Notes under the pieces: generated by a model
Database searches by the model: none
Told to the model about the DNA's origin: nothing
The model's input: the letters and a program-made list of their open reading frames with translations, nothing else
DNA from: Bacteroidota bacterium
GTDB taxonomy: Bacteria > Bacteroidota > Bacteroidia > Cytophagales > Cyclobacteriaceae
Direction: 5' to 3'
NCBI GenBank assembly: GCA_947470895.1
Contig: CANIVF010000040.1
Span: forward strand, 1-36,287
DNA length: 36,287 bases
Part shown: positions 20,185 to 28,318 of the stretch, piece by piece
Position numbering within the stretch: position 1 is the first letter of the stretch
How the letters are laid out: each line of letters opens with the position of its first letter
Position numbers and translations under genes: made by a program

Positions 20185-21042
20185 TTAATTAGATCGGAAG
20201 GTATTTAGTTTTTGGATGAGAACTGGATCTGAAATCTCCTTCAGCATTGTTACTGTCTTTTTGGATTCATCCAAGATATAATAAGCGGTTTTATAATATA
20301 GAAATAATGATTGCGAATTCTGGCCATTTACTTCTATGATTTCATACAAACCGTGATCAAAATTACCGTATAGAATTAACTTTCCGTTAGCGAACTGGTA
20401 ATGAGATTTGTATTTTCTTTCTTCTGTATTTACCGAAACTTCAATACTGGCAATAACTATTGTAGTGTTTTTTGAAGAGGTGTTTTCTGGGACTTTTCCA
20501 TCATTATTTTCCATTAGATCATCTGTAGGATCTAACAAATCAATGGCAGGTTTACTTTCTTTGGCGTTTTCTTTGCCAACGATAGCATGAGTCTTAATCC
20601 CTAATTTTTTGATTTCTTTTTCTTGATCAATCTGGGTTTTCTCATTTAATTGATCAGATACGCTATCAACTCGAACTTCTGTGGCGGGTTCTTCTGACTG
20701 CCTTATCGAATCAACAATGGATGATGATAATTGATTAGGATTGAAATTTGCACTTTTGTCGGAGTAAAAATACAATCCGGTAGCAAGTACTGCGGCTCCT
20801 ATAAGACCAGCAGCAATCCGTAATGGCGAAAAGAAAATAGAGTTGGTAGCTATCGGCACGTTGTTTAGTATCGATTTTAATTCAGCTACTCTTGCGGTTC
20901 TAAGTCCTTGAATGATCTCTTTTTGCAATTCCATCTCAGTTTTCAATGAAGCATCGGAAACCAGTTGCTGCTCAAAAGATTTTCTATCCTGCTCATTGAG
21001 TCGGTTAGTCAAATAGTCATCAATTAATTCAAAATTGCTCAT
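20185..21042 (-). CDS. Putative membrane anti-sigma factor
   Basis: 285 residues. The N-terminal 60 residues (ELIDDYLTNRLNEQDRKSFEQQL, helical and charged) resemble the short cytoplasmic sigma-binding segment seen in many Bacteroidota anti-sigma proteins. There is no zinc-finger HxxxCxxC motif. One transmembrane helix lies at about 75-93 (AAGLIGAAVLATGLYFY). The rest is extracytoplasmic: a polar linker to about residue 190, then a strand-rich end. The gene starts six bases after the ECF sigma gene on the same strand, the classical sigma/anti-sigma order. The anti-sigma role is inferred from topology and position, not from a recognised domain. Confidence 0.68.
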   Translation of the reverse strand: MSNFELIDDYLTNRLNEQDRKSFEQQLVSDASLKTEMELQKEIIQGLRTARVAELKSILNNVPIATNSIFFSPLRIAAGLIGAAVLATGLYFYSDKSANFNPNQLSSSIVDSIRQSEEPATEVRVDSVSDQLNEKTQIDQEKEIKKLGIKTHAIVGKENAKESKPAIDLLDPTDDLMENNDGKVPENTSSKNTTIVIASIEVSVNTEERKYKSHYQFANGKLILYGNFDHGLYEIIEVNGQNSQSLFLYYKTAYYILDESKKTVTMLKEISDPVLIQKLNTFRSN

Positions 21043-21048
21043 GTTGTG

Positions 21049-21588
21049 TTAGTCTAGAAAGTCATGCTCCGAATATTGAGCCTTCACCAATTCATCTAAT
21101 TTTTGTTTGCACTTATATTTCTTCGTCTTTGCAGTATCCGTGTTTGCGAATCCTAATTTGTCCGCGATTTCCTGCATCGACATTTCATCAAAGTAATAAT
21201 ACATCAAAACTTTCCTGCAGGTTTCTCCCAACTGGTCGAGACACTGCGCTATAATCTTATTTCTCTCAGGCCCATCCAGATCCATGCTTTGGGATGAATC
21301 CTTCTCTTCATTAGAAAGTCGCTTCTTCCGATCAAGTTCTTTTCTCCAAAGGTTCTGACAGATGCTATATATGTAAGTACTTATTTTGGCTGTCATAACC
21401 AAGTTACCAGATCTTGCCTTTTGCCAGAATACCACTAAAGCATCCTGATACACATCTCGAGCTTCCTCTTCAGTTCCACTGTTGGTGATTACCAATTTGG
21501 TCATCATCCTGTAATATTTCTTATAAATCAACTCGAGAGCCTTCTCATCACCATTTTTGATCCTTTCGAAGATCTCTTTTTCGTCCAT
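21049..21588 (-). CDS. ECF-type RNA polymerase sigma factor
   Basis: About 179 residues from ATG 21588 (MDEKEIFERI). A GTG at 21621 would add eleven residues with no family match. Region 2 is visible as EEARDVYQDALVVFWQKA, with the promoter-melting stretch following (ISTYIYSICQNLWRKELDRKKR). Region 4 is CLDQLGETCRKVLMYYYFDEMSMQEIADKLG with a helix-turn-helix and the TAKTKKYKCKQKL recognition helix. There is no region 1 or 3. It pairs with the putative anti-sigma protein encoded six bases downstream. The inducing signal and regulon are unknown. Confidence 0.9.
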   Translation of the reverse strand: MDEKEIFERIKNGDEKALELIYKKYYRMMTKLVITNSGTEEEARDVYQDALVVFWQKARSGNLVMTAKISTYIYSICQNLWRKELDRKKRLSNEEKDSSQSMDLDGPERNKIIAQCLDQLGETCRKVLMYYYFDEMSMQEIADKLGFANTDTAKTKKYKCKQKLDELVKAQYSEHDFLD

Positions 21589-21694
21589 CTCTAAGTTCGA
21601 CTTGAATACTCTCAGCGCCACAGTTGGTAACCTTTAGGTAATATAAGTTAATATTTTGAATGGTTAAGGTCGTGATTTTTTCGATAATAAATAC

Positions 21695-22126
21695 TTAGTC
21701 CGCTCTCTTCCATGTTTGGGTTCGATATATTGGCCCCCAATAACCGCGTAATTTCAAGTCGGAACCTTCGATCCAAATTTTGCACTGATAGATCTTGCCA
21801 TTCTTAGGATCTAAAATAGTGCCTTCTGAAAAATCAGTCCCTATCTTTTTCATGTCTTTCAATATTTCCATGCCAATAACCTTTTTATTAAATCGAGGAT
21901 CATCAGTAGGGCATTCAGTACAGACAGGATCAGGATCTTCCTGTTGCATTCGAAATAACTTTACAATTTTACCGTAATATTTTCCTCCCTTCTCGAAAAT
22001 GTCAACCACCGATTTTAACTCTTGAGTCTCATCATCAAACGATTTCCATTTACCGATAATTTCTGATTGGGCAAAGGCAAAGCTTTGAGTGAGGATCACG
22101 AAAATACAAGAGAAGAAGGTTTTCAT
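21695..22126 (-). CDS. Secreted DUF2147 family protein
   Basis: 143 residues with a clear signal peptide (MKTFFSCIFVILTQSFAFA, cleavage before QS). The mature domain has the DUF2147 pattern: IIGKWKSFDDE at its start, FEKGGKYYGKIVKL, NKKVIGMEILKDMKK, LDPKNGKIYQCKI and RGYWGPIYRTQTWKR. The family is a small beta-barrel-like periplasmic fold of unknown function, common in Bacteroidota and Proteobacteria. Two cysteines (VCTEC) lie in a loop. It follows the hppA terminator, so it is probably transcribed alone. Confidence 0.85.
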   Translation of the reverse strand: MKTFFSCIFVILTQSFAFAQSEIIGKWKSFDDETQELKSVVDIFEKGGKYYGKIVKLFRMQQEDPDPVCTECPTDDPRFNKKVIGMEILKDMKKIGTDFSEGTILDPKNGKIYQCKIWIEGSDLKLRGYWGPIYRTQTWKRAD

Positions 22127-22158
22127 ATTTGAAAATATAGAATGATTTATAATACTAA

Positions 22159-22204
22159 GATAATGAAAAGAGTCATGCTGGTTAGCATGACTCTTTTCAT
22201 TATC
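22159..22204 (-). terminator. Very long perfect hairpin terminating hppA
   Basis: 22159-22179 and 22184-22204 are perfect inverted copies, a 21-bp stem with the loop GGTT. The T-rich end of the arm provides U residues in the minus-strand transcript. It lies 17 bases after the hppA stop and before the DUF2147 gene. Confidence 0.85.
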
Positions 22205-22220
22205 TGAGAAACGATGATTC

Positions 22221-24518
22221 TTATTTCACATTCATGATCTGTGAAGCATCAGCCTTCACAACCACTTCAATTTTTTCTTTGGTTACTTCTTTAGAAGCTG
22301 TGCCATCCGCTTTAGGTACAAGCAACGGGGCGATTACCAAGGCCACTACTGACATCAATTTTAGCAAGATATTTAACGAAGGACCCGAAGTATCTTTAAA
22401 GGGATCTCCTACAGTATCACCAACAACCGCAGCTTTGTGTGGATCTGATTTTTTGTAGAACATTTGACCATTGATTTCAACTCCTTCTTCAAAACTTTTC
22501 TTGGCATTGTCCCAAGCACCACCAGCGTTTGACTGGAAAATTGCCATCAAAACACCTGTCACAGTAACACCAGCAAGTAGGCCTCCGAGTGCTTCTACAC
22601 CTAAACCAGGCATAAAGGCAACGACTACAGGAACTACTACGGCCATCACACCAGGAAGAACCATTTCTCTAAGAGCTGCCTTGGTTGAAATTTCAACGCA
22701 TTTACCATATTCAGCAGAGCCATCAGCATCATGGAAAGTTTTTTGTTCATCGGTTGACCATTCCTCAACAGGTTTATCACCATTCTTCTTCATCAGAGCA
22801 AGCGCTGCTTTTAGTTTTGGAATGTCATTGAATTGTCTTCTTACTTCTTCTATCATAGCCATAGCCGCACGACCTACGGCACCCATGGCAAGAGCAGAAA
22901 ATACGAAAGGAAGCATACCACCAATAAATAAACCAGCCATAACATTTGCTTTAGAAACGTCAATCGTGCTGATCTTAGCGGTTGTCATGAAAGCTCCAAA
23001 TAGTGCTAGCGCAGTAAGTGCTGCAGAAGCAATGGCAAAACCTTTTCCAATAGCGGCTGTAGTATTACCAACCGCATCCAATTTGTCGGTGCGCTGACGA
23101 ACTTCTTTAGGAAGATCAGCCATTTCAGCAATACCTCCGGCATTGTCAGAAATCGGGCCATAAGCATCAACGGCTAACTGAATACCAAGATTTGAAAGCA
23201 TACCAACGGCAGCAATGGCGATACCATAAAGACCTCCAAAATGGAAAGCACCGATGATAGAAGCTGCAATGATCAGAATTGGCCACATCGTTGACATCAT
23301 ACCAACCCCAAGACCAGCAATAATATTAGTAGCGGCACCGGTTGATGACTGCCTTACAATTGAAAGTACAGGCTTCTTGCCCATAGCGGTATAGTATTCT
23401 GTGATCAATCCGATTGCAACACCAGCAACTAATCCAATTACTGTAGCGATGAAAATACCCGTTGAAGTGTAGAGATTTCCTTTTTCTGGATCTGCCCAGG
23501 TATAGAGTGGGTCCTGGAACCACCATTCAGTTGGCAGCATCCACTTTATGATAAACCAGGAAGCGATGATCATAACAACAGATGAAACAATTTCACCCAT
23601 ATTTAATGCTGTCTGTGGGTTACCTCCTTCTTTAACTTTCACAAAGAATGTTCCGAAGAAAGACATTACAATTCCTACGCCAGCAAGTACTAATGGAAGA
23701 AGCACTGCGGAAAGTCCGTCAAAATTATCACTGAAACCAGGAACCATAAAGGCGGCTCCAAGCACCATAGTACTCACTATTGATCCAACGTATGATTCAA
23801 ACAAATCAGCACCCATACCGGCAACATCACCTACGTTGTCACCTACGTTATCAGCAATTGTTGCTGGATTCAAGGGGTGATCTTCTGGAATACCTGCTTC
23901 TACTTTCCCCACTAAGTCTGCACCAACATCAGCCGCTTTGGTATAGATACCACCTCCAACTCGCGCAAAAAGTGCGATTGAAGAAGCGCCAAAAGAGAAT
24001 CCAGTAATGATTGTAATTACCTGATTAAGGTTAGCTTGAGAATCTACTCCATAAATTTTTGAGTATACAATAAATAGAACACTTAAACCTAAAACTCCGA
24101 TACCAACTACACCCATACCCATGACAGAACCACCCGTGAATGCAACTTCAAGAGCTTTGCCTAAGCTGGTCCGAGCTGCATTCGTGGTTCTTACGTTTGC
24201 TTTTGTAGCCACGCGCATTCCGATAAATCCTGCAAGAGCGGAACAGAATGCACCAAGCACAAATGAAATACCAACCAGCGGGGAAGAAGTTTCACTGTCA
24301 GCAGTAAGTCCGAGTAATAATGCTACGCATACAACGAAAATGGCAAGTACTTTATACTCAGCTTTTAGAAAAGCCATTGCACCCTCGGCTATGTGGCCGG
24401 CAATTTTTTTCATTTTATCCGTACCGGGATCTTGTTTAGCCACCCAGGCACTTTTCCACACAACATAGAGTAACCCCATAACTCCAAAGAAGGGTAGTAC
24501 GTACAATAAATTTTGCAT
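22221..24518 (-). CDS. hppA: Membrane-bound ion-translocating pyrophosphatase (K+-dependent type)
   Basis: Hydrolyses pyrophosphate and pumps H+ and/or Na+ across the inner membrane. 765 residues with about 16 hydrophobic segments. The substrate-binding motif [11 protein letters not shown] runs from D197 to E207, followed by [24 protein letters not shown] and near the C-terminus [14 protein letters not shown]. The motif [10 protein letters not shown] has alanine at residue 488 and glycine at 491, the pattern of K+-dependent enzymes (K+-independent ones have lysine at the first of these positions). The pumped ion cannot be decided by eye. It is monocistronic, with its own promoter and terminator. 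Confidence 0.95.
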   Translation of the reverse strand: MQNLLYVLPFFGVMGLLYVVWKSAWVAKQDPGTDKMKKIAGHIAEGAMAFLKAEYKVLAIFVVCVALLLGLTADSETSSPLVGISFVLGAFCSALAGFIGMRVATKANVRTTNAARTSLGKALEVAFTGGSVMGMGVVGIGVLGLSVLFIVYSKIYGVDSQANLNQVITIITGFSFGASSIALFARVGGGIYTKAADVGADLVGKVEAGIPEDHPLNPATIADNVGDNVGDVAGMGADLFESYVGSIVSTMVLGAAFMVPGFSDNFDGLSAVLLPLVLAGVGIVMSFFGTFFVKVKEGGNPQTALNMGEIVSSVVMIIASWFIIKWMLPTEWWFQDPLYTWADPEKGNLYTSTGIFIATVIGLVAGVAIGLITEYYTAMGKKPVLSIVRQSSTGAATNIIAGLGVGMMSTMWPILIIAASIIGAFHFGGLYGIAIAAVGMLSNLGIQLAVDAYGPISDNAGGIAEMADLPKEVRQRTDKLDAVGNTTAAIGKGFAIASAALTALALFGAFMTTAKISTIDVSKANVMAGLFIGGMLPFVFSALAMGAVGRAAMAMIEEVRRQFNDIPKLKAALALMKKNGDKPVEEWSTDEQKTFHDADGSAEYGKCVEISTKAALREMVLPGVMAVVVPVVVAFMPGLGVEALGGLLAGVTVTGVLMAIFQSNAGGAWDNAKKSFEEGVEINGQMFYKKSDPHKAAVVGDTVGDPFKDTSGPSLNILLKLMSVVALVIAPLLVPKADGTASKEVTKEKIEVVVKADASQIMNVK

Positions 24519-24585
24519 ACAGATTATTTAGTTATTTTCACCAATAATGACCGAATTATATCAGTCAGGGCTTTAAAAAGCTTCG

Positions 24586-24593
24586 CAAAGATA
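24586..24593 (-). promoter_or_regulatory. hppA promoter, -7 element
   Basis: Minus-strand TATCTTTG is an exact TAnnTTTG match, with TTTT about 19 bases upstream as a poor -33 box. The leader to the hppA ATG would be about 60 bases. Confidence 0.48.
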
Positions 24594-24647
24594 TAAGAAG
24601 AGCTAAAAAATTAAAATATTTAAAATTTAGTAGATATACTACCTTTT

Positions 24648-25028
24648 TCAGACTGAGAAAAGCTTTCTTAAGCTCAGCCAGAGTTGTTTTCGAGCTGGTT
24701 CATTTTCAAGAAGTTGAGTCAGGTTTTCGGAGCATATAAAAGAAAGTCCATTTGATTCCAGATTTTCGTACCGGGCTATTCCAGCTGGTAAATCTCCAAA
24801 ATAAATTAGTTTGTCTGTTCTTTTACTAAAGTTTTTGATATTTAGAGTTGGCTGAGAGGTAATGGTGATCGAGTCGATAGAAATTTTTAAGGCGGTAATA
24901 ATTTTAGTAAGAAGCTCGCGCTCTTTTCCCCCGAGTTTTTCCCAATCCTGGTTGATGACAACCATAGGTTTGGAATTGATTTGGAAAATTTCTTCTTGAT
25001 AGGTGGTTACAAATATTTCTTGATCCAT
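24648..25028 (-). CDS. Uncharacterised protein, possibly HolD (psi)-like
   Basis: 126 residues, no signal peptide or membrane helix. I do not firmly recognise it. The layout is an N-terminal hydrophobic strand (KPMVVIN), a helix (RELLTKIITALK), then strands KLIYFGD and GLSFICSE. It ends with LTQLLENEPARKQLWLSLRKLF, an Ala-Arg-x-x-Leu-Trp helix that resembles the end of E. coli HolD and related uracil-DNA-glycosylase-like folds. That would make it a candidate clamp-loader psi-type protein. This is a weak fold-level inference. Its ATG overlaps the thioesterase stop by one base (TGATG), so the two are cotranslated. hppA lies downstream with an independent promoter. Confidence 0.7.
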   Translation of the reverse strand: MDQEIFVTTYQEEIFQINSKPMVVINQDWEKLGGKERELLTKIITALKISIDSITITSQPTLNIKNFSKRTDKLIYFGDLPAGIARYENLESNGLSFICSENLTQLLENEPARKQLWLSLRKLFSV

Positions 25029-25552
25029 CAGTCCTCCAATTCAAATATGGATCTTAATTCATTTGCTTCCGATGGCTTCATCCTTCCGGTTAAAATTAAG
25101 CGTAATTGTCTTCTTCTCAATGCTCCATCGTATAGTGCTCTCTCTTCTTCATTTTCAGGTTCAATCTCAGGCACCTCTACAGGTTTTCCTTCTTTATCAA
25201 CAGCCACAAAAGTGAAGTAAGCCGTATTGCTGGCTACTTTTTTTCCTTCCGGGATATTTTCGGCATCAACATCGATTCGTATTTCAATGGAAGAGTTAAA
25301 TGCCCGGGTTACTTTAGCTCTCAGCGTCACTACATTTCCCAATTGGATAGGAGAGCGGAATGAAATATTATCGACCGAAGCTGTCACAACGGTGCTGTTC
25401 GAATGCTTTTGCCCAGCAATGGCAGATACAATATCCATCCAATGCATCAAACGCCCCCCCATGAGATTATTGAGTGTATTTGTGTCGTTTGGCAAAACGA
25501 GTTCGGTCATGCTGACTAGCGACTCTCGTGGATATTTTTTCTTTCTTGTCAT
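25028..25552 (-). CDS. Hotdog-fold acyl-CoA thioesterase
   Basis: 174 residues of the YciA/BFIT type, which hydrolyse acyl-CoA to free fatty acid and CoA. The family block is LPNDTNTLNNLMGGRLMHWMD at about residues 20-40, followed by VVTASVDNISFRSPIQLGNVV and the strand NTAYFTFVAVDKEGKPVEVP. The charged tail (EEERALYDGALRRRQLRL) is typical. The usual N/D-x-H-x-x-G pattern reads DTNTLNNLMGG here, with threonine in place of histidine. It is the first gene of a two-gene unit and divergent from the thr leader. Confidence 0.87.
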   Translation of the reverse strand: MTRKKKYPRESLVSMTELVLPNDTNTLNNLMGGRLMHWMDIVSAIAGQKHSNSTVVTASVDNISFRSPIQLGNVVTLRAKVTRAFNSSIEIRIDVDAENIPEGKKVASNTAYFTFVAVDKEGKPVEVPEIEPENEEERALYDGALRRRQLRLILTGRMKPSEANELRSIFELED

Positions 25553-25632
25553 ATTTCAATCGATGGCAATAAACAAATGAGTGTTTGTTCGGTTTTATTA
25601 ATCACAAAAATCATAAAAAAACTTTGCAATAC

Positions 25633-25755
25633 ATGCAGTCAATTTGCTTCTTGCGTGAAATAGTTATAAACGTGTTGATTCTGAGCACCAATTATATCAC
25701 TCTTTCTTTCTCAATCTTAATTGAGAAAACAACTATTATTACCATTACGGGGTAG
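25633..25755 (+). CDS. thrL: Threonine operon leader peptide (putative)
   Basis: A 40-codon frame from ATG 25633 to TAG 25753-25755. Its last ten residues are EKTTIITITG, so seven of the last eight codons are Thr or Ile. The enterobacterial ThrL peptide has the same kind of run (TTITTTITITTG) and the same position upstream of thrABC. Threonine and isoleucine are end products of this pathway, so the codon run is the expected sensor. The 5' end is uncertain: TTG or GTG codons at 25651, 25672 and 25675 would give shorter peptides. The stop is 103 bases before thrA. The first 30 residues show no bias and may be partly untranslated. Confidence 0.72.
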   Translation: MQSICFLREIVINVLILSTNYITLSFSILIEKTTIITITG

Positions 25756-25778
25756 CTCCCGATATACCTGCTTTTCTC
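25707..25778 (+). promoter_or_regulatory. Attenuator-like RNA structures in the thr leader
   Basis: Three pairings can be read directly. 25707-25715 pairs perfectly with 25720-25728 (9 bp, loop CTTA), ending just before the Thr/Ile codons. 25748-25752 pairs with 25757-25761 around the leader stop codon. 25723-25729 (GAGAAAA) can pair with 25772-25778 (TTTTCTC). The first and third share bases and are mutually exclusive, as expected of an attenuator switch. I see no hairpin with a following U-run before thrA, so the termination step is not identified. The rest of the 25553-25858 spacer shows no further gene. Confidence 0.5.
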
Positions 25779-25858
25779 CGACATCCTAGAGTTCTCATTA
25801 AAATCAAGTTGAATGTATTTTCAGCGTAGACATTTTTGTCAGATCATTAATTTATAAT

Positions 25859-28312
25859 ATGAAAGTCTTAAAGTTTGGGGGTTCATCAGTAGCCAATCCC
25901 TCCAGAGTTAAATCCGTAATTGATGTTTTAAGTCCTTATATACATATAGAAAAGATAGCTGTGGTGTTCTCTGCTTTTGGAGGAGTTACCGATATTTTAA
26001 TTTCATTGAGCACCTGGGCGCTTGAGGGAAAATCAGAATACAAGGAACAACTTCAAGCTTTAGAGCAACGGCATTTGGTTGCTGTTCGTGAGTTAATAAG
26101 TATTCAAAAACAGAGTTCAATCATAGCCAATGTGAAATTTACCATCAACGAGCTTGAAGATGTACTTCATGGAGTTTATCTGGTAAAAGAAAGAACACCA
26201 AGGACGCTTGATTACATCATGAGCTTTGGTGAACGTCTTTCCACGTACATTATTTCTGAGGCCATGAAAGAAATAGGTTTGAATGCCGAATTTTTAGACG
26301 CAAGGAAAGTTATTCGGACAGATAATCATTTTGGTTATGCTCGTGTGGATTTCGAAGTAACGAATCAGTTAATTCAGGAATATTTCAATACTCATGATGC
26401 TATTCAAATCATTACTGGCTTTATTGGATCATCAGAAACTGGCGAAACAACGACAATTGGAAGAAGTGGATCAGATTACACCGCAGCTATTTTTGCTGGA
26501 GCATTAAAGGCAACTTCGCTGGAGATTTGGACAGATGTTGATGGTATGATGACGGCTGATCCCCGTAAGGTAAAAAAGGCTTTTACGGTAAAAGAGATGA
26601 CCTATCATGAGGCCATGGAGCTTTCGCACTTTGGAGCAAAAGTTATTTTCCCTGCCACGATGCAGCCCGCCATGTTAAATCATATTCCTATCTGGATTAA
26701 AAATACATTCAACCCAACATTTGAAGGAACCGTGATTAAGCAAACTTCCAAAAATAAAAGTCTCATCATTAAGGGAATTTCTTCGATGGATAAAATCAGC
26801 TTGCTCAATGTTCAGGGAACTGGTTTGATGGGTGTAGTAGGAGTTTCCATGCGATTGTTCAGTGCTCTGGCCAGCCAAAAAATCAATGTTATTTTAATTA
26901 GCCAGGCTTCTTCGGAACATTCGATTTGTTTAGCTATTGAAACATACAAAGTGAAACAAGCTAAAACTGCCATTGAAAAGGAATTTCAATATGAGATCCG
27001 AGGTAAGGAGATGGATGAGGTTCTGGTTGAAAACGATCTTGCCATTGTGGCTATAGTAGGGGAGAATATGAAGCACAACCCGGGTACTAGCGGAAGAATG
27101 TTTAGTGCACTGGGAAAGAACGGTATTAACATTAGTGCGATAGCACAAGGATCATCGGAGTTAAACATTTCAGCCGTGGTGCATGAACAAGATGTTGCCA
27201 AGGCGTTAAATGTTTTACACGAAGCATTTTTCTTATCGGACCGCAAGGTGTTGAATATATTTCTTGTTGGCACAGGCTTGATAGGCAAATCACTCCTATC
27301 TATGATTAACAAACAATTTCATCAACTGGCTTCTCAAAACCATTTGGAGATCAATGTTGTGGGTATTGCCAACAGTAAGAAAATGATTTTTGATGCTAAT
27401 GGTCTTTCATTGGGAAAAGTTGTAGAAAAGATGAAGGCCTCTGGGGAAGCGATGGGCATGAATGATTTCTTTGGAAATATGATTGCTCTCAATTTATCCA
27501 ATAGCATTTTTGTTGATTGTACCTCTAGTGAAGAGGTGGCGGAATACTATTCTTCAATCTTGTCATCGAATATTTCAATCGTAACGCCAAATAAAAAAGC
27601 GAACTCCGGACCGTTTGAACGTTATCGGAATTTAAAGTCAATCTCACTGAAACGCGGAGTGAAATTTTTATATGAAACCAATGTAGGAGCAGGGCTTCCG
27701 GTAATTAATACCATGAATGATTTGCTGTTAAGCGGTGATCGCGTGATACGCATTGAAGCCGTGCTAAGTGGCACACTGAATTTTATTTTCAGTTCTTTTA
27801 CAGAAGGCAAACATTTTAGTGAAGTAGTGAAGGAGGCAAAAGAAAAAGGATACACGGAACCAGATCCGCGAGATGACCTCAATGGAATGGACGTGGCACG
27901 CAAAGTACTTATTCTTTCTCGTGAATCTGGTTTGCTCCTAGAACTGCAAGATATACAAGTTGAAAACCTTGTTCCGAATGATTGTAAGGGTGAATTATCA
28001 ATTAGTGAATTTTTCGATAGACTTTCTGCTCATGATACTGACTTTGAAATTCTCAGAAGAGAAGCGGCAGTCAAAAATGAAAAATTAAGATATATGGCTG
28101 TGCTGGAAAATGGAAAGACAACTATTCGATTGGGGTCAGTAAATGATCAGCATCCATTTTATTCCCTGAAGGGAAGTGATAATATAATATTGTTGACAAC
28201 GGAACGATATCATGATCGGCCAATGGTCATAAGAGGGCCGGGTGCTGGGGCAGAAGTTACGGCTGCCGGTGTATTTGCTGATGTTATACGAATTGGTAAT
28301 TATTCAAATTAA
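25859..28312 (+). CDS. thrA: Bifunctional aspartate kinase/homoserine dehydrogenase I
   Basis: Catalyses the first and third steps from aspartate to threonine and methionine. 817 residues, full length. The aspartokinase domain begins KFGGSSVANPSRVKSV, with GRSGSDYTAA near residue 200 and EIWTDVDGMMTADPRKV. Two ACT regulatory modules lie at roughly 310-455, including ISQASSEHSICLAIE and NISAIAQGSSELNIS. The homoserine dehydrogenase starts with the NAD(P) loop VGTGLIGKS at 470-478 and holds TNVGAGLPVINTMNDLL, SGTLNFIFS and YTEPDPRDDLNGMDVARK. The ACT domains imply feedback inhibition by threonine. It is first of thrA-thrB-thrC, behind a leader peptide. Confidence 0.97.
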   Translation: MKVLKFGGSSVANPSRVKSVIDVLSPYIHIEKIAVVFSAFGGVTDILISLSTWALEGKSEYKEQLQALEQRHLVAVRELISIQKQSSIIANVKFTINELEDVLHGVYLVKERTPRTLDYIMSFGERLSTYIISEAMKEIGLNAEFLDARKVIRTDNHFGYARVDFEVTNQLIQEYFNTHDAIQIITGFIGSSETGETTTIGRSGSDYTAAIFAGALKATSLEIWTDVDGMMTADPRKVKKAFTVKEMTYHEAMELSHFGAKVIFPATMQPAMLNHIPIWIKNTFNPTFEGTVIKQTSKNKSLIIKGISSMDKISLLNVQGTGLMGVVGVSMRLFSALASQKINVILISQASSEHSICLAIETYKVKQAKTAIEKEFQYEIRGKEMDEVLVENDLAIVAIVGENMKHNPGTSGRMFSALGKNGINISAIAQGSSELNISAVVHEQDVAKALNVLHEAFFLSDRKVLNIFLVGTGLIGKSLLSMINKQFHQLASQNHLEINVVGIANSKKMIFDANGLSLGKVVEKMKASGEAMGMNDFFGNMIALNLSNSIFVDCTSSEEVAEYYSSILSSNISIVTPNKKANSGPFERYRNLKSISLKRGVKFLYETNVGAGLPVINTMNDLLLSGDRVIRIEAVLSGTLNFIFSSFTEGKHFSEVVKEAKEKGYTEPDPRDDLNGMDVARKVLILSRESGLLLELQDIQVENLVPNDCKGELSISEFFDRLSAHDTDFEILRREAAVKNEKLRYMAVLENGKTTIRLGSVNDQHPFYSLKGSDNIILLTTERYHDRPMVIRGPGAGAEVTAAGVFADVIRIGNYSN

Positions 28313-28318
28313 GAAAAT

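Noticed and set aside
22159-22204. Miniature inverted-repeat transposon
   Set aside because: The arms are directly adjacent with a 4-base loop, there are no target-site duplications, and the position right after a stop codon fits a terminator.
22471-23097. A 208-codon forward frame inside hppA
   Set aside because: Its Ala/Pro/Ser/Thr-rich product is what the complement of membrane-protein codons gives; hppA is intact and full length on the other strand.
24600-24650. Terminator after the HolD-like gene at the GTAG/CTAC repeat
   Set aside because: The stem is only four base pairs and AT-rich; support is too weak to list.
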